Shown one piece after another: positions 24,652 through 33,838 of a stretch of DNA of 64,000 nucleotides. Below the pieces are notes generated by a model, which was given only the letters and a program-made list of their open reading frames with translations, was not told where the DNA came from and did no database searches. Origin of the DNA: Fragum whitleyi. Taxonomy: Eukaryota > Mollusca > Bivalvia > Cardiida > Cardiidae. The stretch spans positions 32,146,708 to 32,210,707 of the forward strand of contig OX411559.1 of the NCBI GenBank assembly GCA_948146395.1. Direction: 5' to 3'. Each line of letters opens with the position of its first letter. Within the stretch, counting starts at the first letter, position 1. A program made the translations under genes and the position numbers.

Positions 24652-25153
24652 TGTGGCGGATTTCTTTATTCAACTGATGACAAAATAGAAGACTGTATAT
24701 TTTTTATCTAATTTATCTCCGTCACAATGAAGTTTTATATCACGAGATTAATTGAGTAACACAGTTAACCATTTTTTGTATTTCATTTAACCCACTACAT
24801 ATAATCCAACTTTAAATGTGACATCCTGTTATCTCGTTCCGCTTTCAAGTGTTACTAACCTTTTTTAATGAATCATTGGGTATTTATACGTAATTTGATC
24901 ACCGGCTTGTCAACGGCACTTCACCGTTGACAAAGAACCGGAAGTCAAATTACGTTAACTTCAATATAAACAATAGCCGTCTCCTTGACGGTGTATGCAG
25001 TTTTAATACATGTTTAATCAAACAATACGAGAAATACATCAACATTAAACAGTGCAGGTCAATATCGGGATGATAAATAATGATCAAGCCAGATATATGA
25101 TCTGCACTACTTGTATTTAATTTAGTATCAAAACAATCGCGATCTTCGCGACA
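24652..25153 (-). repeat. 3' LTR of the Bel/Pao element
   Basis: About 502 bp. A purine tract GTGGGGAG lies directly upstream (plus-strand 25154-25161), as expected for the polypurine tract. Its CCGCCACA end lies immediately against the ATGG of transposase copy 2. Confidence 0.9.
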
Positions 25154-26006
25154 CTCCCCACAGGGTCAGTTTATAACTTTTAATAATTTTATTGCGTTTT
25201 AAATCATGGTAATAGTTACTGTACTCCGTAAATTCCCTTTGCACGTAGTTGAATATGTCCTGCAAATTGTCCGTTATGTCACTTTCACTTACATTTTGGG
25301 TATAACCGATAGAAGCACTACGTTTAGATGTTTTCACGCCGTCTTTTATAGTGTCCGTTTTAATTAACGTAACGTTTATAGCTGTAACAACCACACTGTC
25401 TTCATTGGAACTTCTATCCTGCCCATCACCGTCATCGTCATGGCGATCGTCACCGTCATCGGCGTTTGTTTGATGCCTAGGTAAGTTTTCATCCGTGCTA
25501 TGGTCACCCGAATTTACCACACTTCCGGTTGATTTTGGGACCGGGTCGCCATTGTCTTTAACGTCGGTATCGTTTCCACACGGTTCGTCACCGCCCAAAC
25601 TGATATTATCAATGTCACTATCAACATATATATCAAAGATATTACTCTCATCGCCTATTAGATTCATCGGTGAAATTGATTCTATTTCATCATACAATTC
25701 AGGAGAAGGCACGGTTGAATCAAAGACAGTTTCATTGTCACTAATGTCTTCTAGGTCCGGAATGACGTATCTATTAGACGTCTCCGTTATGACCTGAACT
25801 CTTGAAGCTCTTTCTTTTGCAGTCTGTCTCTCCAATTTGTGTATCCTACACAAATGCGTAATAACATAGCTACGCCTAATGAATCTTGCTCTACATGGCG
25901 CCTCAGGACACAAAAAATACCTCGTATTAGTATGCCTTTCTTTGATGTGGCGTTTCAAACTTCTCTTGGAACGATAATCCCGTCGGCAAAAGTCGGAAAC
26001 ATACAT
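25128..26006 (-). CDS. Extra ORF after pol: C2H2 zinc-finger, acidic protein
   Basis: A 292-residue ORF between integrase and the 3' LTR, ending about 25 bp inside the LTR. The N-terminus has one full C2H2 finger (FLCPEAPC...HLCRIH, residues about 31-56). It is preceded by a second finger that has its His pair (KRHIKERH) but lacks the first Cys, which might be supplied by splicing from upstream. The middle is strongly acidic (about 90-210: DLEDISDNETVFD, DDGDDRHDDDGDGQD). No signal peptide or membrane segment is seen, so it is not an envelope-like protein. Function is unknown; DNA or RNA binding is only an inference. There is no stop despite breaks in pol. Confidence 0.7.
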   Translation of the reverse strand: MYVSDFCRRDYRSKRSLKRHIKERHTNTRYFLCPEAPCRARFIRRSYVITHLCRIHKLERQTAKERASRVQVITETSNRYVIPDLEDISDNETVFDSTVPSPELYDEIESISPMNLIGDESNIFDIYVDSDIDNISLGGDEPCGNDTDVKDNGDPVPKSTGSVVNSGDHSTDENLPRHQTNADDGDDRHDDDGDGQDRSSNEDSVVVTAINVTLIKTDTIKDGVKTSKRSASIGYTQNVSESDITDNLQDIFNYVQREFTEYSNYYHDLKRNKIIKSYKLTLWGVSRRSRLF

Positions 26007-26232
26007 CCTTGTAATGTGAACGGTTTACACTGACCTTCTGAATATGAATACTATTGAACTGAATGAATGTTTTTATAATAGTTATGAGATGCACGGGAAT
26101 TAAATGTGCACGAGAATTTCACTGGTAGCCGTTTAATTATATACAATCTGCACCGTCGGAGATTGTAACCGTTGCACGGGAATTTTGTTTCAAATGTAGA
26201 CTTAATCTACACTATGCAAAAAAAGAAACGTT

Positions 26233-27081
26233 CTATTGAAACTCTTCTATATCTTTCATTTTATCCAAAGCTTTTCGTGCTGCCACTCTCTTTGGTACTT
26301 GCTTTGTTTTGTTATCTACCTTTTCTGATACTTGTTTTGTATTTTCCGTTTCAGAGATGGCTTTTCCGGGAGACACTTCTAACGGATACAGAAGGTTTAA
26401 AGGCCTCTGTATAATCCTTTTCGATGGTAACTCAACTTTTGCTGACCGAATAAATCCATCGGCACTTTTCACTAATTTCGATACTTTACCAAATCTCCAG
26501 CTTCCTCTCGGAGAATCATCCTTTATTATGACCACATCATCAACGTTTGGATCTGTATCGGCTGCTACTCTTCCGCATTTCAGTTTGGATTGTGTACGTT
26601 CTCTTAGACTGGTCAAGTATTCATGACGCCAAATCTTCCAGAAAGTGTCCAGCAGCTTTTGACCCTTTTTCCACATCTGGATCAACTTATCTTTACTACT
26701 TTGGTTGGGTACGTAGTCAGGATCATCTGATAATTCTATTTCTGGTATGCCAATCCTTGGATTAATTGTAAGGAAATGTGCTGGTGTAAGAGGAATACTT
26801 GAATCTACATCATCCGATAAATAGACCAGTGGGCGGGTATTAATGACCGATTCTATTTCTTTAAGTAGAGTTTGAAGCTGTATAATGGTCAGCAGTCTTC
26901 GCCCCACTGTTTTCTTAAGTGATCTCTTTACTAGTCCGACTAACCTTTCGTAGAACCCTCCCATCCACGGAGCGAGTTCTACGTTGAACTTCCATTTAAT
27001 ACCACAGTTTGAGACGTATGATAATACGTCCTTATCTTTGACTATGTCTTTCCATAGATCCGTTAAAACGGAACTAGCCAA
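26233..27081 (-). CDS. Bel/Pao integrase C-terminal part
   Basis: 282-residue open frame. APWMGGFYERLVGLVK carries the third acidic residue (Glu) of the integrase DDE core. It is followed by the conserved INTRPLVYLSDD segment and a C-terminal domain with DDSPRGSWRFGKV, typical of the domain downstream of Bel/Pao integrases. It belongs to the same polyprotein as the ORFs to its right, from which a frameshift near 27130 separates it. The listed start is not a real initiation site. Confidence 0.8.
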   Translation of the reverse strand: MASSVLTDLWKDIVKDKDVLSYVSNCGIKWKFNVELAPWMGGFYERLVGLVKRSLKKTVGRRLLTIIQLQTLLKEIESVINTRPLVYLSDDVDSSIPLTPAHFLTINPRIGIPEIELSDDPDYVPNQSSKDKLIQMWKKGQKLLDTFWKIWRHEYLTSLRERTQSKLKCGRVAADTDPNVDDVVIIKDDSPRGSWRFGKVSKLVKSADGFIRSAKVELPSKRIIQRPLNLLYPLEVSPGKAISETENTKQVSEKVDNKTKQVPKRVAARKALDKMKDIEEFQ

Positions 27082-27104
27082 TTGAAATTGTAAAGCGTTG
27101 TCGC

Positions 27105-27389
27105 TTATAATTTCGTGAGGCGTTCCTCTTTGTGAAAGGAATCTACGAAAGCACAGAAAAACTCCAATGATGACATATCACAAACAAGCTCAAGGTGCAC
27201 AGCACGCGTGACGAGACATGTAAACAAGCAAACCCACACCTTCTTACCTCCATCCGGTGATTTCACATACAAAGGTCCGAGATAATCTAAACCAACTCTG
27301 GTAAAGGCACACGCTTCCGTTACTCTCGAACTAGGTAAAGGGCACATAGGTGGCATTTTGTAAGGGCCACCCTCGTACCGACGGCACAC
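27105..27389 (-). CDS. Bel/Pao integrase N-terminal/core fragment
   Basis: 94-residue frame with CRRYEGGPY (end of the zinc-binding region) and FTRVGLDYLGPLYV, which carries the first catalytic Asp. The upstream break falls in an A8 homopolymer near 27395-27402, the downstream break near 27130. Both could be genuine decay or sequencing errors, since homopolymers are error-prone. Confidence 0.75.
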   Translation of the reverse strand: MCRRYEGGPYKMPPMCPLPSSRVTEACAFTRVGLDYLGPLYVKSPDGGKKVWVCLFTCLVTRAVHLELVCDMSSLEFFCAFVDSFHKEERLTKL

Positions 27390-30033
27390 CGGACATTTTT
27401 TTTATGACTGCCTTAACGGTGGCTCTTCCCTGAGGAATCCAAAAACGCAATCGCACTTTCGAAAGCGTTTGAGCGACTCCACTATGAAGTAATTCTTGGT
27501 GAGTCCTATTTATCACTAAATCAGTAAATGCATCTCTCTTTGGTAAAAGAATTGGAAATCTTGCACCTTCATTGAGATCTGCATTTACCATGCGACCTTT
27601 GCACCGTAGGAGTCTAGAAGATGGATCTTGAAATAGACCTAACTGTTGCCTGATGGATGTAGCTTTATCGCTTTCCATAGTATCAACAGTTTCTTTAAAG
27701 TGATTATTTTGAACACTTTTAAGCCATAAGAGTTCTGCTTCACAGAGTTCTTCCGAACAAACATTCTGTGTTTGCAGTTTCTCACGTTTTAGTTTTTTTA
27801 TAAAGCGAAGTACGAGAGCCGTTACACGAAGGAGTTTCGTCAATGACGAAAATCTTCCAATTTCAATCCCAAACGGATTTGACTGCACCGTTGACACTGG
27901 TTTATCATTTGTGGCCTCCAATAGTGAGTGTGACAGACTTTGTTCATTACCCTTGGATTCCGACTCTTCCTCCGTTGCAACTTTATCATCAATGCCTTTT
28001 ACATTACATGGATTTATGGGCCATTCTTGAAATGTCTTTGTTAACCATGTGGGTCCTTTCCACCACAGTTGACATTTCTGGAGAGTTCTGGTTGACATAC
28101 CCTTCGTGGAAATATCTGCTGGGTTTTCATGACTGGGAACATGGAAAAATGAGACATTCTTATACTCGCGTATCTTAGCCACTCTGTTTTTAACAAAAGT
28201 GGTTAGTTTGTTTGTTGAATTTATCCAAGATAGAACACACTGAGAGTCTGTCCATAGAAAGGTATTGGAAATGTTCATCTTCAATTGCTTTTGAACAAAT
28301 TCAATGCAGCATAAACCTATCACAACAGCCATCAACTCCAATCTAGGGATTGATAACGGCTTTACAGGGGAAAGGCGTGACTTTGAAAATAGAAGGTTGG
28401 TTCTGGATCCTTCCTCTGACACTTCACGCAAATAGATTACTGCCGAATATGATTTTTCTGAAGCATCACAAAAACAACACAATTGATATATGGTATCGGC
28501 TCCATATGCATTGCATATGCATCTAGGTACCGTTACCTCTCGAAGTTGATCTTTGCTTGATGTGATTACTTTCCATTTGTCTTTCTTGTCGAGATCCAAC
28601 TCTTCGTCCCAATCTTTCTTTTCTCTCCAAAGATCCTGAAGAAACACTTTTCCTGGAACTAATACAGGTGATACTAGTCCTAGAGGATCGAAAATTGATG
28701 CCAACGTCCTTAAGACTATGCGCTTTGTCAAGAAAAGAGACGAATTAGGGATTCTACAGTGATCGAATGATATGGTATCAGTCTTACAGTCCCAGCCATG
28801 TCCAAGAACTTTTATTTTGTCAACATCTGCTTTGTCTTCTGGTCGGAAAGATGAGGAAACACCTTTATCATTTGACACCCACTCTCTTAGGTTCATTGCT
28901 CCATCAGTAAACATACGTTTCGCATCTCTGTATAGCTCCTTCGCTTCAGTCGTCGTTGACGTACCTGTTATCAAATTATCAACATAGATATCACTTTTTA
29001 TCTTTTCTGCAAAATCGCTCTGGTATGTGTCCAGATGATAGTTAATTGTAGCTGCTAGTAGAAAAGGACTGGAAATAACCCCGAAGGGAACCCTACAAAA
29101 TCTGTATTCTTGGATATTCCTAGGATTAGTTACATCCTGATCGGTATTCTTTAACCACAAAAATCTGGTCACGTCACGCTGGTCTTTCCGTAACCCAATT
29201 TGTAGAAACGCCTTTTCTATGTCTGCTACCAGTGCAATAGGATATGTGCGAAATCGCATCAACATTCCACTCAGATCATGTAGCAATACTGGCCCTCTGT
29301 AGAGACACTCATTCAAACTTTTATTTTCTTTCTTGGTTTTCGCTGAAGCATCATAGACAATTCTTAGTTTTGTGGTTGATTTCTGCGGTGTGATCACAGC
29401 GTGATGAGGAATGTAATGTAAAATCCCATCAATATCATTTGGCTCCACCTTTTCTATAACGCCTTTTTGTAGTTGGTCTTTTATGACGTCATCGTACTTT
29501 TGAAGCATGTCAGTTTTAAGCTTCATGCGGTTCACTGATGTCTTCAACCTACCATATGCAAGTTGTCTGTTTACAGGTATGTCTGGTTCCTCCTCTTTCC
29601 ATGGCCAAGTAGCGTAATATCTACCATTTTTGAATTGGATAGTATTACGAAATCTTTCTAAAGCTAATTCATCGGATTTTGCTTCTTGGTCAACTATTCC
29701 AATAGATTCTAGCTTCCAAATATCTTCTATGTCAACCCTAGATGAAACACTAGAGTCAATAGGACACAGATCATCTGACGTTTGTAGACTAGATCCGTAA
29801 GTCATCACCAACAAGTTAGGCTCAACTTTTCCTTTAACGGTGTCACCAACTCTGCCACTGAGTATCCATCCTAGTTTTGATGCTAATAGGTATAACCCGT
29901 TATGAATTTTTAACTTCTCTTCTAAAATAAAGTCAAGGTAATAATCGTTACCTATCAAAAGGTCAATTGGACACGTCTCGTGAGACCTAGGAACCACGTC
30001 TGCTAAAACAACGCTATTCACAATATCTTTCAC
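27331..30033 (-). CDS. Bel/Pao pol: RT, RNase H, integrase zinc domain
   Basis: 900-residue frame. The first ~40 residues continue the aspartic-protease region (IDLLIGNDYY). RT spans about 165-430, with ADIEKAFLQI (about 270) and the catalytic box YVDN (350-353) where many elements have YVDD. RNase H-like motifs CDASEKS (about 537) and WTDSQCVLSW (about 617) follow. The end enters the integrase zinc-binding region before the homopolymer break. It overlaps the gag frame by a few bases; the first codon is GTG, so this is a continuation of the polyprotein, not an independent start. Confidence 0.88.
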   Translation of the reverse strand: MKDIVNSVVLADVVPRSHETCPIDLLIGNDYYLDFILEEKLKIHNGLYLLASKLGWILSGRVGDTVKGKVEPNLLVMTYGSSLQTSDDLCPIDSSVSSRVDIEDIWKLESIGIVDQEAKSDELALERFRNTIQFKNGRYYATWPWKEEEPDIPVNRQLAYGRLKTSVNRMKLKTDMLQKYDDVIKDQLQKGVIEKVEPNDIDGILHYIPHHAVITPQKSTTKLRIVYDASAKTKKENKSLNECLYRGPVLLHDLSGMLMRFRTYPIALVADIEKAFLQIGLRKDQRDVTRFLWLKNTDQDVTNPRNIQEYRFCRVPFGVISSPFLLAATINYHLDTYQSDFAEKIKSDIYVDNLITGTSTTTEAKELYRDAKRMFTDGAMNLREWVSNDKGVSSSFRPEDKADVDKIKVLGHGWDCKTDTISFDHCRIPNSSLFLTKRIVLRTLASIFDPLGLVSPVLVPGKVFLQDLWREKKDWDEELDLDKKDKWKVITSSKDQLREVTVPRCICNAYGADTIYQLCCFCDASEKSYSAVIYLREVSEEGSRTNLLFSKSRLSPVKPLSIPRLELMAVVIGLCCIEFVQKQLKMNISNTFLWTDSQCVLSWINSTNKLTTFVKNRVAKIREYKNVSFFHVPSHENPADISTKGMSTRTLQKCQLWWKGPTWLTKTFQEWPINPCNVKGIDDKVATEEESESKGNEQSLSHSLLEATNDKPVSTVQSNPFGIEIGRFSSLTKLLRVTALVLRFIKKLKREKLQTQNVCSEELCEAELLWLKSVQNNHFKETVDTMESDKATSIRQQLGLFQDPSSRLLRCKGRMVNADLNEGARFPILLPKRDAFTDLVINRTHQELLHSGVAQTLSKVRLRFWIPQGRATVKAVIKKMSGVPSVRGWPLQNATYVPFT

Positions 30034-31829
30034 TGAATCACTGATTCAAGTTCTGATATCGGCTTCCTTTGTAGTTCTCCAGAAATGAACGGTACCACAT
30101 TAACCGTCATATTAAAATATGTCCCATTTTTCAATTTCACCCAAATGTTCGCATATCTTGTCTTGATTTGCTTAGTATCTCTACTTCCAAATGTAACAAC
30201 GTTGATAGTCTGCTCACCTTCTTCAACTAGACCAAGTTTTCGAGCTAGTCTTTGGGTTATATAGCTTCTGTGCGATCCAGAATCGAAAAAGAGACGTACT
30301 TCTGAAACTCTGTTTGGATCTGGACCTTTTATGCTAGTTAATGCAGTTTGCATCAAAACCATTTCATCCATCGACATAAGTCCGCCTTCTTCGGACTTGT
30401 CAGGAACACCAACCTTTTCATTTACAGCATTGGACATTGTTGTTTTTATTTGAAACTTTTGAGGGCAAAGGCTCCTATGATGGACGTTTGTTTCCCCACA
30501 ATAAACACAAGACTTGTTTGATTTACAATCTTTGAAGTAGTGTCCTTCCTTTAAACACTTATAACAACTTCCTCTTATACGTTCTTTTCTATCGTTTATC
30601 GTTTTATAATGATTACATTGATCTGACCAATGCTGGTCATCACAATACCGACATTTCTTCACGTATTTCTCTTTTGCTTTCTTCAAAGATTGTGGTTTTA
30701 CATCAGTGTTTACAAGAGCTTGAGCTGAATCCTTTTCGGGGTTCCTCTGGTCATTTTTCTTTTGCAAACCTTTGTTTACACCAGGATCACCACTTCTTTT
30801 ATTTCCATTTTCGGCTACACCTTTTGATGCTCTCTCCCTTGCTATAACGTATTTTCGTAGTTGTGCTTTGAGTTCTTGAACTGTCCATTTTGAGTCGACT
30901 TCCTTTTGAACTTCTAACTGTATCAAAACTTCCTCCGGAAGTTTCGATTTAACAATCGACACAAAAATATCTTGATCAATTTTCTGTTTTAAGACCTCTA
31001 AACTTCGAAGGTGTCGCTCAATATTATCCAAAAGATACCTAAGACTACTGATTTTGTTAGAAGCTGGTGGCATATTTATCAGTCTGTTATAATGTAGATC
31101 CACGATCTCTTGAACATAACCGAATCTTTCCCTCAGAAGATCTATCGCATTTGGGTAGTTTTCATTTGTCAACGACAAACCAGCTATAGCACCTTTAGCT
31201 TCTCCAAAAAGCTTAGACTTCAAATAATTGAATTTGTCAACATTGGATATTGACTTGTTATCATGGACGTCACTCCTAAAGGAATCCCAGAATTCAAGCC
31301 AGTGTGTTTTATCTCCACTGAATGAAATCATTTCCATCTTTGGTAATTTCATCGTTGAACATTGTTCAGTTTGCTTCTTATGACTCAGCTCTTGTTGTTT
31401 CATCTGCATTGACAATAATTGTTGCATGTTCTTTTGTAAATTTATTAGGGTTTTCGTATCTGATTCATCTTTCTCCTTTTCCTTCACATTTTCTTTCTCT
31501 TTCGTAACTATTAAGCCTTCCTTGAACTCTTTAAGCTCAAAATATTTGTCCATGGCTACTGAACACAATTCACAATCTTCATTGAGAATTTTATCTATTT
31601 CATTGCTTTCATCATCAGCTAACTCGGCAGCCAACTTTTCACCCTGACTCTCTATCTTTTCACTATATACTTTGATTCTTTCGAGACACTTAATTGCATT
31701 GACCATGTTGTCATCAATTTCAATTTCAGAGTCATCGTCAACTAACAATTCTATTGCTCGTCGAATCTTTTTGTCGAGGATATTTCGATACCTCGTTCTT
31801 GCACCTTTAATGAATGCTACCTTCGACAT
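30030..31829 (-). CDS. Bel/Pao gag-protease
   Basis: 599 residues. A coiled-coil-like charged N-terminus (1-150) precedes a Pao-type gag domain starting at KLPKMEMISFSGD (about 161). A run of CCHC-like zinc knuckles (CRYCDDQHWSDQC, CYKCLKEGHYFKDC, CVYCGETNVHHRSLC) lies around 395-455. The retropepsin-like active site FFDSGSHRSYI is near 515. The frame stops at 30030, in the middle of the protease domain, while the rest of that domain lies in the pol frame. The stop therefore reflects a frameshift, programmed or degenerative. Start: ATG at 31829, the first Met after the 5' LTR and primer-binding site. Confidence 0.88.
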   Translation of the reverse strand: MSKVAFIKGARTRYRNILDKKIRRAIELLVDDDSEIEIDDNMVNAIKCLERIKVYSEKIESQGEKLAAELADDESNEIDKILNEDCELCSVAMDKYFELKEFKEGLIVTKEKENVKEKEKDESDTKTLINLQKNMQQLLSMQMKQQELSHKKQTEQCSTMKLPKMEMISFSGDKTHWLEFWDSFRSDVHDNKSISNVDKFNYLKSKLFGEAKGAIAGLSLTNENYPNAIDLLRERFGYVQEIVDLHYNRLINMPPASNKISSLRYLLDNIERHLRSLEVLKQKIDQDIFVSIVKSKLPEEVLIQLEVQKEVDSKWTVQELKAQLRKYVIARERASKGVAENGNKRSGDPGVNKGLQKKNDQRNPEKDSAQALVNTDVKPQSLKKAKEKYVKKCRYCDDQHWSDQCNHYKTINDRKERIRGSCYKCLKEGHYFKDCKSNKSCVYCGETNVHHRSLCPQKFQIKTTMSNAVNEKVGVPDKSEEGGLMSMDEMVLMQTALTSIKGPDPNRVSEVRLFFDSGSHRSYITQRLARKLGLVEEGEQTINVVTFGSRDTKQIKTRYANIWVKLKNGTYFNMTVNVVPFISGELQRKPISELESVIQ

Positions 31830-31936
31830 GCTTATAAGTTATGATACAAAAACACTAACCTTTTACGAATAGTATCCCTTCGCAGTCACCGGTTCAATTC
31901 ACAATCACAAAAGAGATCCGTTTTGAAGGTACCCGG

Positions 31937-31954
31937 ATCCGGCTCTCGGGACCA
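31937..31954 (-). promoter_or_regulatory. Primer-binding site
   Basis: On the minus strand the sequence five bases after the 5' LTR is TGGTCCCGAGAGCCGGATC. It starts with TGG, as expected for pairing with a tRNA CCA end. The cognate tRNA was not identified. Confidence 0.6.
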
Positions 31955-31959
31955 ATCAA

Positions 31960-32459
31960 TGTGGCGGATTTCTTTATTCAACTGATGACAAAATAGAAGA
32001 CTGTATATTTTTTATCTAATTTATCCGTCACAATGAAGTTTTATATCACGAGATTAATTGAGTAACACAGTTAACCATTTTTTGTATTTTATTTAACCCA
32101 CTACATATAATCCAACTTTAAATGTGACATCCTGTTATCTCGTTCCGCTTTCAAGTGTTACTAACCTTTTTTAATGAATCATTGGGTATTTATACGTAAT
32201 TTGATCACCGGCTTGTCAACGGCACTTCACCGTTGACAAAGAACCGGAAGTCAAATTACGTTAACTTCAATATAAACAATAGCCGTCTCCTTGACGGTGT
32301 ATGCAGTTTTAATACATGTTTAATCAAACAATACGAGAAATACATAAACATTAAACAGTGCAGGTCAATATCGGGATGATGAATAATGATCAAGCCAGAT
32401 ATATGATCTGCACTACTTGTATTTAATTTAGTATCAAAACAATCGCGATCTTCGCGACA
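31960..32459 (-). repeat. 5' LTR of the Bel/Pao element
   Basis: About 500 bp, nearly identical to the 3' LTR. Includes a short inverted repeat around CACTTCACCGTTGACAAAG and a TTGACGGTG repeat. The TSD ACCAT follows at 32460. Confidence 0.9.
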
Positions 32460-33366
32460 ACCATGTCGAAAAAATATTTTATTTATTTTAAGATTTCTCT
32501 ATAATGAATGAGTAGCTGGTTATGGTATTGAAAGGCTTTTGCATCTTCTTTTATACCTACCCAGCAATGTCAGTGTCATATGACGGCACTAAATGGATTG
32601 GTTGGCATTCAAAGTGACCACTTGATATTAAGATAATCAGCTTCCAAACCCAAGCCCCTGTATGGATATATCCTGTTAGAGCCCATTCTCTTTGTTTCAC
32701 CAATATCCTTGTATTTTGATACAGCAGCCTCTTTGATCAAAATGGTAAAAGTAAAAAAAAATTAGAACTTAAGATTTAACATAATAGACAAAAGATAAAC
32801 ACCACCACTATTTTGCTCTAAAGGCCTAATGCCCATTTACAGTTCACCTTACCCTTTTCAACACTGTCAAATTAAGTGTATTTTCCTTTTTCCTAGGTGT
32901 TTTTTTACTCTAACTTAGTGTAAACATTTTAGATTTTTAGAATCAGCCATTCATGAGGTTTTGTGTTCATTGTATTGAAATTTCTATACAATAATTGAAC
33001 TTTTTTTAAAATTTAAATTCACTTTTTTTTTTAAATGCTATTTTTTAAAGCATTTCATTTTAGCACAGACATCTGGGAAAGGGTTCAAAGTGAAGAAGAG
33101 TAATTTATCTGCAAGGGACTTTTTATTTTATGAAAATTGATGACTTTTTACAAAAGTTATGGCAATTTCTAACCAGCAGGTGAGGGAAACTGAAACTACT
33201 CCTTTTTGGCCCTAATTTCAGAAATATAGGCCTTGTACTAATTCTACTGCCATTTTTCTTCTAAGTGATATTTTTGGAAAATTTAAAAACGGGGAATGTT
33301 GTAATACATATGCGCTTCAAATGGGGGCATTTTTGTCAAAATTGAAAAAAAAAAGTTTGATATTTA
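32460..33366. other. Displaced 5' flank of transposase copy 2
   Basis: Matches 20904-21801 almost base for base, apart from a short insertion near 33090 and a few substitutions. It was separated from its coding region by the Bel/Pao insertion. Confidence 0.85.
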
Positions 33367-33838
33367 GGATCCGCTCCGGTCACAATTTACTTCCTAGGTC
33401 GTTGTACCCTCAAATAGTCCGGTTAGAAAAAATGATATGCTCCTTTTGCCACACTGTTTTAATGTTTAAATAACAGTAAAGGGCTTGAAATGAGGTTCAG
33501 CTAGGTGCCAGACCTCTGCTACATTTCATGCATAGGATTAAATGAATTTAGTTGCGAACTACTTTTTCTTGGAGCCTGACCTTTGATGGAGGTACCAGAG
33601 TTGACATACACTTTCGTACCAAGAGAATTTTGAGGGTAGTTGTGCGCAATGAAAAATTGTGAAAAAAGTTATCCTGCAAGGTACTGTTTTCTGGGGCTGA
33701 TTTGCAAGAACATATATTGCTCTTTAAGCCACACTAAGTTATTTAGCCCAAATAAGTTTTTTAAAAGAGCTACAGACTGTCAAAAGGTGCCAATTTACTA
33801 TATAATTCAACAGGGCCAAAACAGACAGGAGTGTAACC
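33367..33838. repeat. 472-bp direct repeat R, copy 3 (array end)
   Basis: The same 472 bp as copy 1, ending exactly at GGAGTGTAACC, where LINE sequence resumes with ATAATAGG. The array therefore ends at the R boundary rather than at an arbitrary point. Confidence 0.88.

Larger units (their letters stand above)
24652..32459 (-). mobile_element. Bel/Pao LTR retrotransposon
   Basis: A complete 7.8-kb element. LTRs of about 500 bp start TGTCGCGAAG and end CCGCCACA on the minus strand. A 5-bp target duplication ACCAT is at 24647-24651 and 32460-32464, and the undisturbed site is visible in unit 1 at about 20904-20908. Gene order is gag, protease, RT, RNase H, integrase, which is the Bel/Pao order, followed by an extra zinc-finger ORF. 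The two LTRs differ at about three bases plus one 2-bp indel, so the insertion is recent. Coding is nevertheless broken near 30033, 27390 and 27130. Confidence 0.92.
18058..33838 (-). mobile_element. Tandem Mutator-like element array inserted in a LINE
   Basis: Two head-to-tail units of about 3744 bp are followed by a third copy of only the first 472 bp. Unit 1 is 18058-21801. Unit 2 is 21802-33366 and contains the Bel/Pao element. The partial unit is 33367-33838. The outer ends are GGATCCGCTCCGGTC and, inverted, GGTTACACTCCTGTC (11 of 15 matching). The LINE reading frame is restored if a 4-bp ATAA is taken as the target duplication, left ...CAGATAA and right ATAATAGG... . Unit-to-unit identity is very high: five amino-acid differences across 605 shared transposase residues. 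The transposase family is supported by motifs; the array interpretation is from direct reading. Confidence 0.8.

Noticed and set aside
27843..28178. Plus-strand frames across the Bel/Pao element (also 26172-26765, 28772-28987, 31322-31872)
   Set aside because: Antisense shadows of the minus-strand gag/pol frames.
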